Origin: Xanthostigma xanthostigma
Lineage: Eukaryota; Arthropoda; Insecta; Raphidioptera; Raphidiidae
DNA length: 64,000 nt
Reading direction: 5' to 3'
Assembly (NCBI GenBank): GCA_963575645.1
Contig: OY754470.1
Span: 44,857,201-44,921,200 of the forward strand
The position numbers and the translations under genes were made by a program. This document shows positions 46,774-58,291 of this stretch, in pieces. Each line of letters begins with the position of its first letter. Position 1 is the stretch's first letter. The notes beneath the pieces are model-generated. The model was not told the origin of the DNA, searched no databases, and was given only the letters and a program-made list of their open reading frames with translations.

Positions 46774-47391
46774 CTCTAGAGCTTTAAATATTATATCAGT
46801 TGAATATTATTATTTAGAATATCGCATTTTGTTTACAAAAATAAAAAATACACCACAGACATAGGCAACATTTTGTTAAAAAAACAGATGCAAATAATTA
46901 TGACAAAATGTAATATTTCAAAATCTTTTTTTTATGTTTCATAAATAACGAACTTTTGAATTTGAACTTTTTTATTTAAAATCTAAAGTTATAAAAGTTT
47001 ATATATGCACCCTTAAAAGAAGTTTGTTACAAGTTAATAGAACATCAGCACTTTTTCAGAACGCGTGACCAATTCGAGGAAAATATGAGATTTCTTTTTA
47101 ATCACAGAGTCTATTATGGTGTTCTCATGTGGAAACAGATCTGTCAATCGATTCACATTATAAGATTATGTGCTCGGTTACACCTAGTGACAGTACGGCG
47201 ACTATTCGAACTAATCGACAAATTAATTTTCATTTGATTTGCCGGACGAAAGCTAATAATCGACAAATTAGTTTTCATTTCAGTAAGCAGACGAAAAGCA
47301 AAAATAAGCCATGGGGGTATATTAACAACTTGCCAATCACTAAGTTGATGATAAATTCTAACACACAAAATTGTAATAATATTCCAGAGCA

Positions 47392-47480
47392 GTGGTCCCC
47401 AATTATTTTTCCTGTGGGTCCATTTTATAACATTGTTGAATATTCGTGGTCTAAAAAACTGAAATCCTCCCCCTTCTCCA
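47392..47480 (+). mobile_element. Single hAT-like end
   Basis: CAGTGGTCCCCAATTATTTT followed by GTGGGTCCATTTT looks like the left end of a common animal hAT group. No matching right end was found, so it is a fragment at best. The open frames over it (47129-47512, 47653-47153) have no recognised motif. Confidence 0.35.
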
Positions 47481-47640
47481 ACTCCTTCTACTACCTCCTT
47501 CCACCATGTTAACAACTCCTCTACTACTTGACTACTTGCTTTGCTTAGAAAACTTTTCTTTGGAAAACACGATCGACACCAGAAAATGAAGTCAATAAGA
47601 TATCGAACCAAGTTTTTTATTATGATATTTGGTGTATTTT

Positions 47641-47772
47641 CTGCGGTAGACATTATCCAAAGGCGATGTGGCAGCGGATGAAGTGTCCTTCTAGACGGCT
47701 TACAGGTTAGTCACTTACCTGCGAGCCACCTAGAACGATCCTTCGCCCGCTGCCTCATCGCCTTTGATAATG
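47641..47772. repeat. Inverted repeat with 36-nt arms beside a GAAACGTC motif
   Basis: CTGCGGTAGACATTATCCAA through GGCAGCGG mirrors CCGCTGCCTCATCGCC through CTACCGCAG with two differences. TGTAGACGAAACGTCACG follows at once (47774-47792), like Penelope-type ends and the 22.5-kb motif. Loop about 58 nt. Confidence 0.7.
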
Positions 47773-47799
47773 TCTACCGCAGTTGTAGACGAAACGTCA

Positions 47800-50700
47800 C
47801 GAAGAAATACCAATGGACCACAGCCTATAAGATTTATATTAGCAAGATATTACAGCCAAAATGTCAATATTTAAAAAATCAAATTGACATTTAGAACTGA
47901 TGCTGGGTTTGCAGAAAGAATTATCAAATTTGATTTGGCAATGATATTAAATTGTGATCATATAATTACAGTTTCCATACCTTAGGAGCAGTCTAATGTC
48001 ATATTCACATATCTAAATTAAATAGCAATGAGTTATTATACTCTTTTAAATAGATAAAATACTTTGAAATCAAACAGACAAAGGCTTCCAACTGGTTACA
48101 TCCCCTCCTATTTTGAGTTGAGGGATTAAAAATCACCCCAAGAATAAAGTTCTGAAGTTATAAATTCGTAAGATATATCCTGTATATTACGCTAACGAGA
48201 AATTAGATCAATAGTTGGTAGATAATTCCCAAGCCATTATTTAATGCATCGCTGGGACTCCCCTGCCGACTCACATGTTAGGATGTGCCTGATTTAAATA
48301 ATTTTCATTGACTGTTTGCCGAACGTTAAAGTTCATAAATATTAAATAGGCAACTTTTCACGGCCCTTCTTAACAGTTTAAACTCGAGAACGGTGCATTT
48401 TAAAAGACACTTTAGGGCCATGCCTCATCGAGCTGCCATGACAACGCGACTGAGATTCCAGAAAAATGCATAGAGAGTTCAATAGTACAAGATCCCAATT
48501 TGGCTCAACCTTCATTCATCAAGTTTTCTAATTCAATTTGAATTTTAATAATATAATGTATGAATAAAGAAAAATTGATTTGGCTGCCATTCAATTTCTT
48601 GGCACAACTATTTTTCATTAAATAATTAAATAATTGTTAATTTTATTTCTGAAATGTAGTTATCGAGTTTTCAGATAAATTAATTACCAATCGAAAGTAA
48701 AATATGTATATAAAATGCCAGTTTGGTCGACATTTTGATTCCTGGCATAAAATCAGGTAGACAGGCACCTTCGAATTAGTATTTTGTAGTTATAGGGTTT
48801 TCTATATTGTCATATATGAAAACGTAGATAATTTTATTGCTAACACGTGGAACATATTATATGTAGGTAACCATGGCAACGAATAAGTTACGTGTGCAAA
48901 ATTTCATCTCAATTGGAAACCGGGAAGTGTGTCAGATTTAACTTGATTTCAGACAGACAGACATCGGGACAGGTGAAATTAAATAAAAGCTTGTAAAAAA
49001 TAAGTAACAACCTGTATAGGCGCTTCTAACTAGCTTATTATTAGGCACACCTATAAATATAATAATTTAGAAATATGAATTTTGTATCAGGTCTAAATAA
49101 TCCTAGCTGTAGGTGGACCATAGACTGGACTAGATTATTTAGTTTCATTTACTTTCTCGTTTGCTAATTTTGATGATTAAAATGCCTCAGGAATCGCCTG
49201 AGAAAGTTTATATTCTGTAAGCTATTATTATTATAATAACTTCCGTTTTCATGTATATGCCTTTATGTTTTGCATAAATTTTGTATAACACATTGAAGTA
49301 CTTGAAAAAATAATAAAAAATGAACATAGTTTCTCTTCGCAATTTTATTTTTCAGTGATCGCGTCTTCTTTAAGCTTTGTTAAATAAAATAATACCACTA
49401 AAAAAACGACATGTTCACCAAGCAGAAACACCCACGCCCACGCAGAATGTCTTTATGATATCAAGCTACAAATTTGACGAAATGTAAGTGCAGAAACAAC
49501 AGGAAAAATATTTTATATATGTAAATATTTTTTTATCTCAATAAATATACAAGCCGTCTCATTTAATTAGATTTGTACTTTACACAACATAATAGAAGTG
49601 GTCAAGAAGTCACTGTGCGATAGGAAAATATCATATATGTAATAATTACTATATGGAGCATTGGCTATTTACTTCAATGTACTGTGAGCAAAGGCAACAA
49701 AACGTATCTTTTTTCAAAGTAATATCTTTGGTTATTCCGACAATATATATATTAGCATGAAATATATCTTTTTATCAAAAGTTTTATGTCTTTATCTATA
49801 ACGCTAGCCAATCAGAGCCAACGAGTTTGTACCCCTTCAAAAAGACAGAAATATATCTTTGCACCCTAATGGTTTGATTGCGATTTTATTCCTATATGCT
49901 CGGTATATAATAAAAGTATATGGAAAATATATACTTTTATTTTTAAAGTTGAAACTTCTATAGCAAGACAATTTCGTGAGGCGATAGAACATAAAAACGA
50001 CATGATAGAGAAATTCAAAAAGTAAGAGATAGAGCACAATGATTTTTGAGCTACACTACGTGTCTGCGAGGCATTGCCATCTATGGCTTGAGAAGCTAAG
50101 CAGTCAAGATGTTTCACTTCTACAGTGGCGTTTTAAGCGTATACTCTCATTTTTTGTTAATATTTTATAATTTTACTAGTTTTAACGACTTGCATTTCGT
50201 CGGTTTTAACGAGAATTCAACTTAAATTTAACTTTCCTTATAAAAATTAATAATGTTTTTGTTAGTCTGTTTATACTTATTAAAAGTTTAAACTTGTCTT
50301 TTCCTACTTTCTGATCACTTGGTAAGCCTTTTTATTTTGTAAAAAAAAAACACGAAAACTTACTTCAAGAAAGTTTTAACAATTTAACAACTGATGTACA
50401 GCATCTTTCTGATATTTTTGTAGTATAGGCACTTTTATAAAATTCGATCGTTAATCTGCTGTAGGTCCTGTTTACACTGTCCATTTTATTGTTATTTCAT
50501 CAATACTAATATTATAAAGAGGTAAAGTTTGTAAGTTGCAAAATATATATTTTATATAATTGGGTTTTTTCTACGACTTTCAATGCTACATGTCCTTTCA
50601 AAGTAGATATAAGGTATCCGATTAATAAATTAATTATCAGTCATATTACTAAAAAAGTTCCCGTTCAATTTCCATGAAAATATACGCGATCTTTTGGAAC

Positions 50701-51404
50701 AATCTTTATTAAAAAAAAACTAAAATATTTTTATTTGTAACATCATTAATTTCTTAAAAGGTTTTTTTTCATAAAAGAAAATTAAATATTATAAAATATT
50801 TTTAATTATGGAACATGTTTTAACTATAGTTCATACACTTATACTTCACAATGTAATATAAGCGGCACAGTTTTTTGTGCGTGGGACAAGTATGCTTTAC
50901 ATTTGCTTCGCCGCTTCATTAAACGACTCGTTGTCCTTAAATTCTGGTACAACGGTATAGAACAACTTGTTTCCAAATATCGACCTTTTTCGCACCACTT
51001 TCGGGACTCGTCGACGTTAACGTCAAAGTATAAAATTCTATTCTATTACAAGAAAAAAAAAGAGTCAGATTAGGTAAACGAGGCAATCAAATGTCAGTTG
51101 ACAAAGTTTGGGAATAATTTATTAGAGTATTCATCAAAGATTATCTAAACACCAGCTTGCCATTCTCTATTCTTCACGTTCCACCTACGTCAATTACGGT
51201 TGCTAAATTATGCAACAAACCACTCGTTAAATGATAAATGTTAACGTGTTTGCCTGCATTTAAACGCCGCGCAAGGGAATATATATATACAACCAGTTCG
51301 CAACACACCAGAAAAATTTAATTTTTGAGCTGTACATACTTATTAGTTGTTAGTGTTGTCTATTTTTGGCTGTTTTGTATACTGTAGTGTATATTATATT
51401 CCAA
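47800..51404. other. No gene recognised
   Basis: Long AT-rich stretch. CATGGCAACGAATAAG and CAGACAGACAGAC (48880-48970) look like repeat tails. Overlapping minus-strand frames 50037-49837 and 50117-49866 have no recognised motif. No splice-bounded exon was identified. Confidence 0.45.
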
Positions 51405-51476
51405 TTTTTTATGGGTTGAAAGGAAGAGCAGCGTAGCTGAACGCCGTTCCTAATAAAAACAATTATTATTATTATG
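51405..51476 (+). mobile_element. Short LINE 3' tail
   Basis: GCGTAGCTGAACGCCGTTCC followed by TAATAAAAAC and (ATT)n resembles insect LINE 3' ends. Only the extreme 3' end is present. Confidence 0.35.
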
Positions 51477-51974
51477 AGAAGGAATGATTCCGCAAAGAGT
51501 TTTGCATCTACAAGCACTCAAAACTTCATCACCGTCATACAAGGGATACTCGTAGGGCAAGTTGAAACTCTAACCGCGTCTCAAATCATGGAAAGAGCGA
51601 TCAGCGATTACAGTGAGTTTGGGTCGTGAGCACGGAGCGACCCAATAAGCACGGTCTTTTGTTTGCGGCAGACTAGTGACTCAGTATTACGTTGACATGC
51701 CGGAATAGCTGTTACATTTGCCCACAGTGATGATTTGGCTCCTCCAAGAACACCAATTATAAGAACAATTAATTTAACTTAATGCTCTGGGTACTGCTTC
51801 CTGAGCTCAAAAAGAAGGTTTTTTAATATTTTATCCACTTGTCAGTATCCTTCACGGCTATGTTCGTTTCGGCGCGAGATAAAAACTAGATGACATAGCT
51901 CGTGTGGTTTTTGTGAACAAGAATTATATCAAACTTTGTAGCTGAAAGTTGCTTGGTAGTACTGAATGAATAGT

Positions 51975-52387
51975 AGTAGTGAGAGCACTAGACTCGCATT
52001 CGGGATGTACTGAGTTCGAATCCCGACGGGGGCAGATGTGGCTGGGGACTTTTTCCTGCTGCCTCTTGCTGAGAAACGGTAATTTCTGTACCGGCCATCT
52101 TGTTGAGGTTTTCCATGGTTTCCCTCAATAATTCCTGCAGATAAATATCGAGACGGTTCCTTATTCAAGGCCATGGCTGAATACCTGTCAAACTCCTACG
52201 CTCAAAAATTTGCCTACGTTATCGTAATGTCCCAAAATTCCTTCATTCGCCCATTGCTATTAATTAGTTGAAATTGAAAAAATGTAGAAAATAACGGGAA
52301 GTGTGATAGATAGAAAATAGTAATGGTGCGAATGCGTCTATTATGACATAAAGTCGAGAAACGGACGATAAACATCATCATTATTAA
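51975..52387 (+). mobile_element. tRNA-headed SINE, copy 3
   Basis: 413 bp bounded by direct repeats TACTGAATGAATAGT (51960-51974 and 52388-52402). Head with GACTCGCATTCGGGATG and B box GAGTTCGAATCCC, body collinear with the other two copies, (ATT)-type tail. The minus-strand open frame 52174-51929 is repeat-derived. Confidence 0.93.
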
Positions 52388-52929
52388 TACTGAATGAATA
52401 GTTCCATCTCCAAAACATATTTGAAAAAACTGCGTTACTTTGGCCTTATGTATTATTTTACTATGACCCATACTTTTCGGAACATTCTGTATATATTGAA
52501 ATTGACTTTTCACAGGTATAGATATTTTTCACTGAGTAAACAGGCTGTGTGGAAAAGCTTTTCTCTGTCGCGTGCCTCTAATGAGAAACGTACCACACTT
52601 TATTTTTAAATAACTGAACCGTAGTAAGGTGCAAAAATATTAGAAGTGAGTCATCATTATAGTACGGTTCGCTGGATTAAGGGGTCACATCTACCTGAAC
52701 GCATTCAAAGCGGACTTTTTCATAGAAATTTTTTGAAGGTATACAAATAAAAAAAAAGAAGTGATCAATAAATAACAAATTTTAATTTCTTTAATTGTTA
52801 GCTTTGTACACCCTAAAAACGTTCCTAAAAATGTTCATTTTGAATGCATTCAAGTAATAATATATTAATACAGCGGCAAAACAATGAAACAATTTTAATC
52901 AGAAACAAGTATTGTGTTTATATTACAAC

Positions 52930-53285
52930 TACCTGCTGTTACCCCGCGGCTCCGCCCACGATTGAGATGAAACTCCACAACAATAACAGTAGTGGTTGTG
53001 CGTTGTCAGTCAGTCAGTGTTAAAGTAGATTAGCCCCCTAAGGACACGAATTTTCAAAAATTTTCTTAGTGCTCACCTACGTTATATAAGGAACTCCTGT
53101 GCAAAATTTCATACTTCTAGACCGACCGGTTTAGGCTGTGTTGAGTGTTAGTTTTAACTAAGTAGATTAACCCCCTTAGGGGATGAATTTTCAAAAACAT
53201 CCACGTTATATAAAGAACTCATGTGCAAAATTTCATTTCTCTAGACCTACCGGTTTAGGCTGTGCGTTTTCTGTCAGCCTTTTTA
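52930..53285 (-). mobile_element. Degenerate repeat with ACCGGTTTAGGCTGTG units
   Basis: TGCTGTTACCCCGCGGCTCC resembles a decayed Helitron end. Two imperfect units of about 130 bp follow, each with ACGTTATATAA, GGAACTC or GAACTCATGTGCAAAA, and ACCGGTTTAGGCTGTG. The same phrases occur at 34720-34790. Non-coding. Confidence 0.45.
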
Positions 53286-54228
53286 TTAAGAAAATGTGTA
53301 AATATATAGATAAAAAACGTAAATATCAAAAATTTGCTATCCGGCACCCAGAAACAGTAAGAGGTATTTATAGCAAACCGAACAAGACGTCTGACTGTTA
53401 TCTAATTATAATTATATTTTTAAAATTTTAACCCCTTCCACAGTCAGCGCCGGACTAACCCACTTTGTTTGTTTTTTTTTGAAATCTGAAAAATTGCTGA
53501 AAAAAAGTAAATTCAAATATTATGTCTTTTTTGAGTGTATAAAACAATTCTACATTATCAGAAAAATTAGTTTTTAATAAGAAGAAACGTAAAACACAAT
53601 TTCTTTAGATTTTAGAATAACCGCATATAGCCAGCAATACATTTTTGTTTATTTGTTTATTATACACAGTTGTCCAACAGAAAGGAAACTATCTTGTTTA
53701 CAAATCTTTTCAAAATAGACAGTTTGACCGGTTCGTCTAAAAACCGGGCCCTAGACATTTGTCTCAATTGTCTACATAATAATCCGGCCCTGCCCACAGT
53801 ATTGTAATGCTGTATTATTATTACCTATTGCATAATAGTTTTAAAATTCGTCTTTGACAAAATATAAACAAGCCGGTATAATAATAATTAATTTGGTACC
53901 AAAACAGTTTTATTTTGTATTTTTGTAGACATTAAAAATTTAAAGTTAGGATAAAAATATCAAAATATATTACCTCTGTGTTAAATCTATATAATTTATA
54001 TAGATATTATGCGTGCATAACAAGCTTGATAAGGAAACAAAAGAGTAATTAATGTTGCAGCTTTTCAAGTCTAAATATTTCAAAACAGTAAAATTACAGA
54101 CATGACCTCTGATTTAGGACTGCGGTATTGGCAGTATTCGACATTACGCAATCTGTAAAAATTCATCAGCCAATAATGTAAACACAAAAGTATCCGGCGA
54201 ACAACTAAATAATAATTATATACATAAA

Positions 54229-55000
54229 CTAGCTGTTACCCGCGACGTCTTCCGCGTGGAATTTATGTTTGTATATTGGTATATTTGAATGTATACTATT
54301 TGCAGTTAGAACTTTTAAGCTTAACATTTCCGATTGGATATATTTTTTGTTTTGTTTTGCAGAATTGTCCCAAACACCGGTCAATAAACTCAAGATTTTT
54401 TTTCTCTATAATATTGAAAAAAAGTGCTCTGTCAAGGTTATAGGGGCCTCATTATCCTAATGTGCCCAGGGTCTCCAATAGGTTAAAGATGGCCCTGTCA
54501 GTACGGCTCACAAACAGAATCTATTCTGAAAATAACTCTCTCAAATATGACACCTGACATCAATGAGTTTATCAAAAACAAGAGACCTCAGGTGTCTGGA
54601 TCCTCAAGCTCAAGATAATTTACTCTTTTTAACCTTTATATGAAAATTTATTTAAACTAAATACATAAAAATTTTGATTTAGAATGTGTTTTAGTTTTTA
54701 ATTTAGAGTATGGCCCGCTAACACACCCTAAATCTTTAAATGGTCCTTTAGAAGACTCCCTGATATAAGGAAAAAAATTGCACGTACCAGTTTAAGCTGT
54801 GCGTTGTACGGGGTTGAATTATTTTCAAAAATCTGTTCTTAACGGATGCCTATGTCATATTAACTATCTGTGTGCCAAATTTCAGCCCAATAAGTCCTGC
54901 AATGGTTTGAGCAGTGCGTTGTTTCTCCATGCATTTTAGGGGTACAATTTTCAAAATTCTGTTCTTAACGAATGCATACGTCATAATAACTATCTGTGTA
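54229..55000 (-). mobile_element. Minus-strand Helitron 3' end and remnant body
   Basis: ACTAGCTGTTACCCGCGACG at 54228 is the reverse of a Helitron CTAG terminus. Downstream blocks CTGTGTGCCAAATTTCAGCC and a twice-repeated GTTCTTAACG(G/A)ATGC unit (54835, 54962) belong to the same degenerate repeat class. The far end is not defined. Confidence 0.45.
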
Positions 55001-56110
55001 TAATGCCTACTCCTGATTGTATGATGTCTATTATATTCTATAGCACAACAATGTCCATTTTCCTTCGTCCTTAGTGCGTATCAGGAAACCATACAATATT
55101 CATTGTGCGTTCTGCTTTAGAATTATTACGAGATCATGAAATATTCGTTGTGCGTTCTATTTAGGCTGATTTATAGTGATGTAATATCTGCACTAACTAA
55201 GGAGGATATTTCACATATAAAACACTTAAAACATTAATATTTTTGTGAATTCAACCCTTTGAAAGTACTAAATAACTTAGTAAGGTACCTTTTTGATTTT
55301 AAAAAGATATTTTCACTAAGAATTCTGTATTTGCAAAGTCTACAACTGATAAATTAAGGATAATAAACACAAAATTATAGAAATTCATGGAGGTTTGACC
55401 TGTTTCCAAAATAAGAGCTAAAAAAGACGCGACTAGATTTGACTATTGACATTTTTATTTTTACAATTTAGCAACTGGTCAGTAGATGTCCAAAATGGCA
55501 CATTAAAAATGTTTCAAAGAAAATATTCAAAATTATTTCCATTTTCTGTTCTCTTTTCTGACATTGAAACGTATAAATAATTTACGCAAATGGGGTTTAT
55601 AGTTATTTTTTGGGCAAAATCGATTTTTCTTATGGAGAATATTTTGTGACAATCGAAAGTGAATCCGTTTAGATTTCTTAACAATGTGTATTGCAGCCAA
55701 TTAATTATTAGACAATATTTTGGGAAGAAAATCATAATAAATACATAATTAATCTTTGAACACGTGACAGTATGCGATTGAAAATATAAACTAATTATAA
55801 ATACATTATCGATTATTGCTGCCAGTACCTATTACCAAAGCATGGGGATAATTAAGAGTCTTTTTTTTAGAATTTACAGACACTTTAAGAAACAAACACG
55901 ATTTTCTGACCAATTAAAAGTGACGGTACATTCAATTCATCCGTATTTCACGGGAACCAATATGCTACAAAGGAAATATCGAAATTCAAGGTTTGTTTGT
56001 AACGGCTTCTTCTTAATAATTAATGACTTTTCTGAAATACATTACTAAAAAAAGTTAAATGGGAATACTTATATTTTATTGCAGCGGATCTAAAATGTTC
56101 GGAAGTTAGT
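55001..56110. other. No gene recognised
   Basis: Contains a local duplicate of ATATTC(A/G)TTGTGCGTTCT (55097, 55141). Frames 55735-55514 and 55842-56048 show no motif. 53286-54228 and 56465-56954 are also blank. Confidence 0.45.
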
Positions 56111-56172
56111 CACAAACAGCGTCGCGAAGGCACATTTTAGAACCGTTGATACTCCCACCACCTCCCAGCTAC

Positions 56173-56332
56173 CTGCACGGAACGTGCGCTCGTCGGTAAT
56201 TGGCCGCGATCGCTCGTTGCCTTTGTCACTTGTCGCTTTCCTGCTTTAAAGTACAGTCGAGTACGCTATTGTCAAGTTGTTATAGTTATTTTAGTTTTGT
56301 TGAGTTGCGAGTTTGTAGTTTTTTAACAGACT
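56173..56332 (-). promoter_or_regulatory. CpG-rich patch, candidate promoter and non-coding first exon
   Basis: 56.1-56.4 kb is much richer in CG than its surroundings and does not look like any repeat in the window. On the minus strand a CAGTCTG initiator-like site near 56332 is followed by an A-rich leader-like tract and a possible donor CAG|GTAGCT at 56172. It could serve the receptor gene on the same strand or another gene; plus-strand transcription is also possible. Weak call. Confidence 0.25.
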
Positions 56333-56954
56333 GCACAAGCGCACGCCCGCATTCGCAACTAACTTCCGAGCCTTTTAGATTCGTAGCGCGTATTATACAC
56401 GATTTCACTTTTTATACTATGTATAATTTTGTATCCTATGATCCTATCAGACTTAGTACTTAATTAAATTCACATGGAACATTTATCTACCTATTATAAT
56501 ACACACCAACAACAATTAAAAAGTTATTAATAATAATAAGATCCCTCTTAAATATCTAATAATCATTTTTTTTAAAAGCAGAATTATATTATATTGTTAA
56601 ATATATTATATGTTACAATTTATATTGTTATATTATATTGTTAAAATAAATTCTGCTGTAAATTATTTACTAAATTTTGAGAAAAAAACAGTTAAAAACA
56701 AAATCAAATTACACACTTTAATTATTATTAATTAATTTTCTTCTTGTAATTGATATTTTTAGACTGACCTGATTTTATTCTGTTTTTTAATAATGATATA
56801 CTGTCTCCAAGTTCCAAATTAAACACCGCATTAAATTGTACCAAAAACTCAACAAAACTAAAATGAATTATTAACAATTAAATCTTGTTTGTGTTGGCGC
56901 ACAAAAATTCACTTTTGTTGTTATAAACTTTCTTGCCGGTAATAATAGACCGTT

Positions 56955-57183
56955 TCAAAGCATTCCGGTATCGTAACTGTTCCACAGGTGTTCGCGCGCG
57001 CAAGGATAGAGCGACTGATGTACCGCAGGAGCTTCGTGCAAAATGAACTTCAAGATCGGACCGTTAACCAGTAAACCACTGCGACGCCTTCGCAAACCGT
57101 CAAGTGACTGCGTCACGGCCCATTCGCAAACATATCGACGCCGCAACACGTCACTAGCGTCGATTATCATGTCACATACCTGT
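56955..57183. other. CG-rich patch with open frames on both strands
   Basis: A 230-bp CG-rich island in AT-rich DNA. The minus strand is open for 71 codons (57170-56955, starting MIIDASDVLRRRYVCEW) and the plus strand for 51 codons from an ATG at about 57043. Neither product was recognised. A CAG|GTATGT donor-like site sits at the upper edge on the minus strand. Could be a short exon, a promoter-proximal leader or unannotated repeat DNA. Confidence 0.25.
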
Positions 57184-57377
57184 CTACAAAAACCTTGAAA
57201 ACTGAACCAAATAACTGAATTTCCGTTACGACATCCTTAAAACCGGAATAGTAAATTTATTCATAATACCGGTTCGCTCCGGCTTCGAACGAATTTGTTG
57301 AATGGTTTTTTCGTCGACTTACGTTGAAAAGGTGATCTCTACGAAAAGTGCTTTTATTTTAACGCGATAATATATAG

Positions 57378-58268
57378 TAGAGATGACACAAACGGGTCTT
57401 TATAGTGATCTGCATCTTTGCATCTGGATCCCGTATGTAAGCCGGCTCCCTGAACCGGTTCAAAAAGAGCCGAGTTCTGAATATGTTATTCGAGTCAACT
57501 GAGCCAACTGAGTTAGTTGAGTCAAGTCAATCATATCACCTAATATAATGCCCACAGAACAGTATGTTCTGTGATCATGCCAGTGACTGACTCACATGTT
57601 ATAAGGCGAGATTTTAACAGATTCCCACGAATTTTCTCAACTAATCACATGCTAATAGCTAAATATATTATTTATTGAATTTGAATTCAAGTTCAACCAT
57701 ATACCTACTTACACACAAATTTAAAGTATTGTTTGGGTATCATATGCATTCATAATAATTTTTGTGATCCGTGGTTGTTAATAATACATTATTTAAAAAA
57801 ATAAGCAGCCGGAAATATAGTGAAGTGTGGAAGCATTTTGAAGATTTAGGCGAAAGTACTGCAAAATGTAAATATTGTTCCATTATGTGCAAAATTTCAA
57901 AAGGATCAACAGGAAATTTAGCTCGACACATGAAAAATAAGCATCCCTTAATTATATTACGACATGCAATACAATACTTTAAATAGTTGTGACTTAATTA
58001 AGTGAGACACTGTCGTATTGGACCGCCAAGTGCATAGTGAGTACACTGTATAGTTGTATAATGTATACCTATAGGTATAGAATGCATAGCCAAACATATG
58101 CATGAGTCATTTGAGCTGACAGATACTTCTGGTTCCGTGTGTTAAGTGTTTCACTGAGTTATGCGGATCCGTTGAGCCGTCGGCTCATAAAAACGTGAGC
58201 CGGCTCTCACGGATCTTCTGTCGGAGTCGGCTCTTTGAACCGGTTCAGATCTGAGTTACCCAAGCCTA
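57378..58268 (+). mobile_element. Deleted hAT transposon keeping its BED zinc finger
   Basis: Flanked by an 8-bp duplication ATATATAG (57370-57377, 58269-58276); ends TAGAGATGAC and CAAGCCTA. Subterminal AACCGGTTC and GAGCCG motifs lie near both ends. Frame 57771-57986 encodes SEVWKHFEDLGESTAKCKYC, then a His-x4-His (RHMKNKHP): a BED-type zinc finger, the DNA-binding N-terminus of hAT transposases. The catalytic domain and dimerisation region are absent, so it cannot move by itself. Length 891 bp against 2.5-4 kb for complete hAT elements. Confidence 0.88.
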
Positions 58269-58291
58269 ATATATAGTCCATCCCGAAAGTA

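Noticed and set aside
47153-47653. 166-aa frame, the longest in the window
   Set aside because: No recognisable motif, low-complexity composition, overlaps an opposite frame and a hAT-like end.
56200-56463. 87-aa plus-strand frame in the CG-rich patch
   Set aside because: Composition looks like leader or promoter sequence and the product has no recognisable domain.
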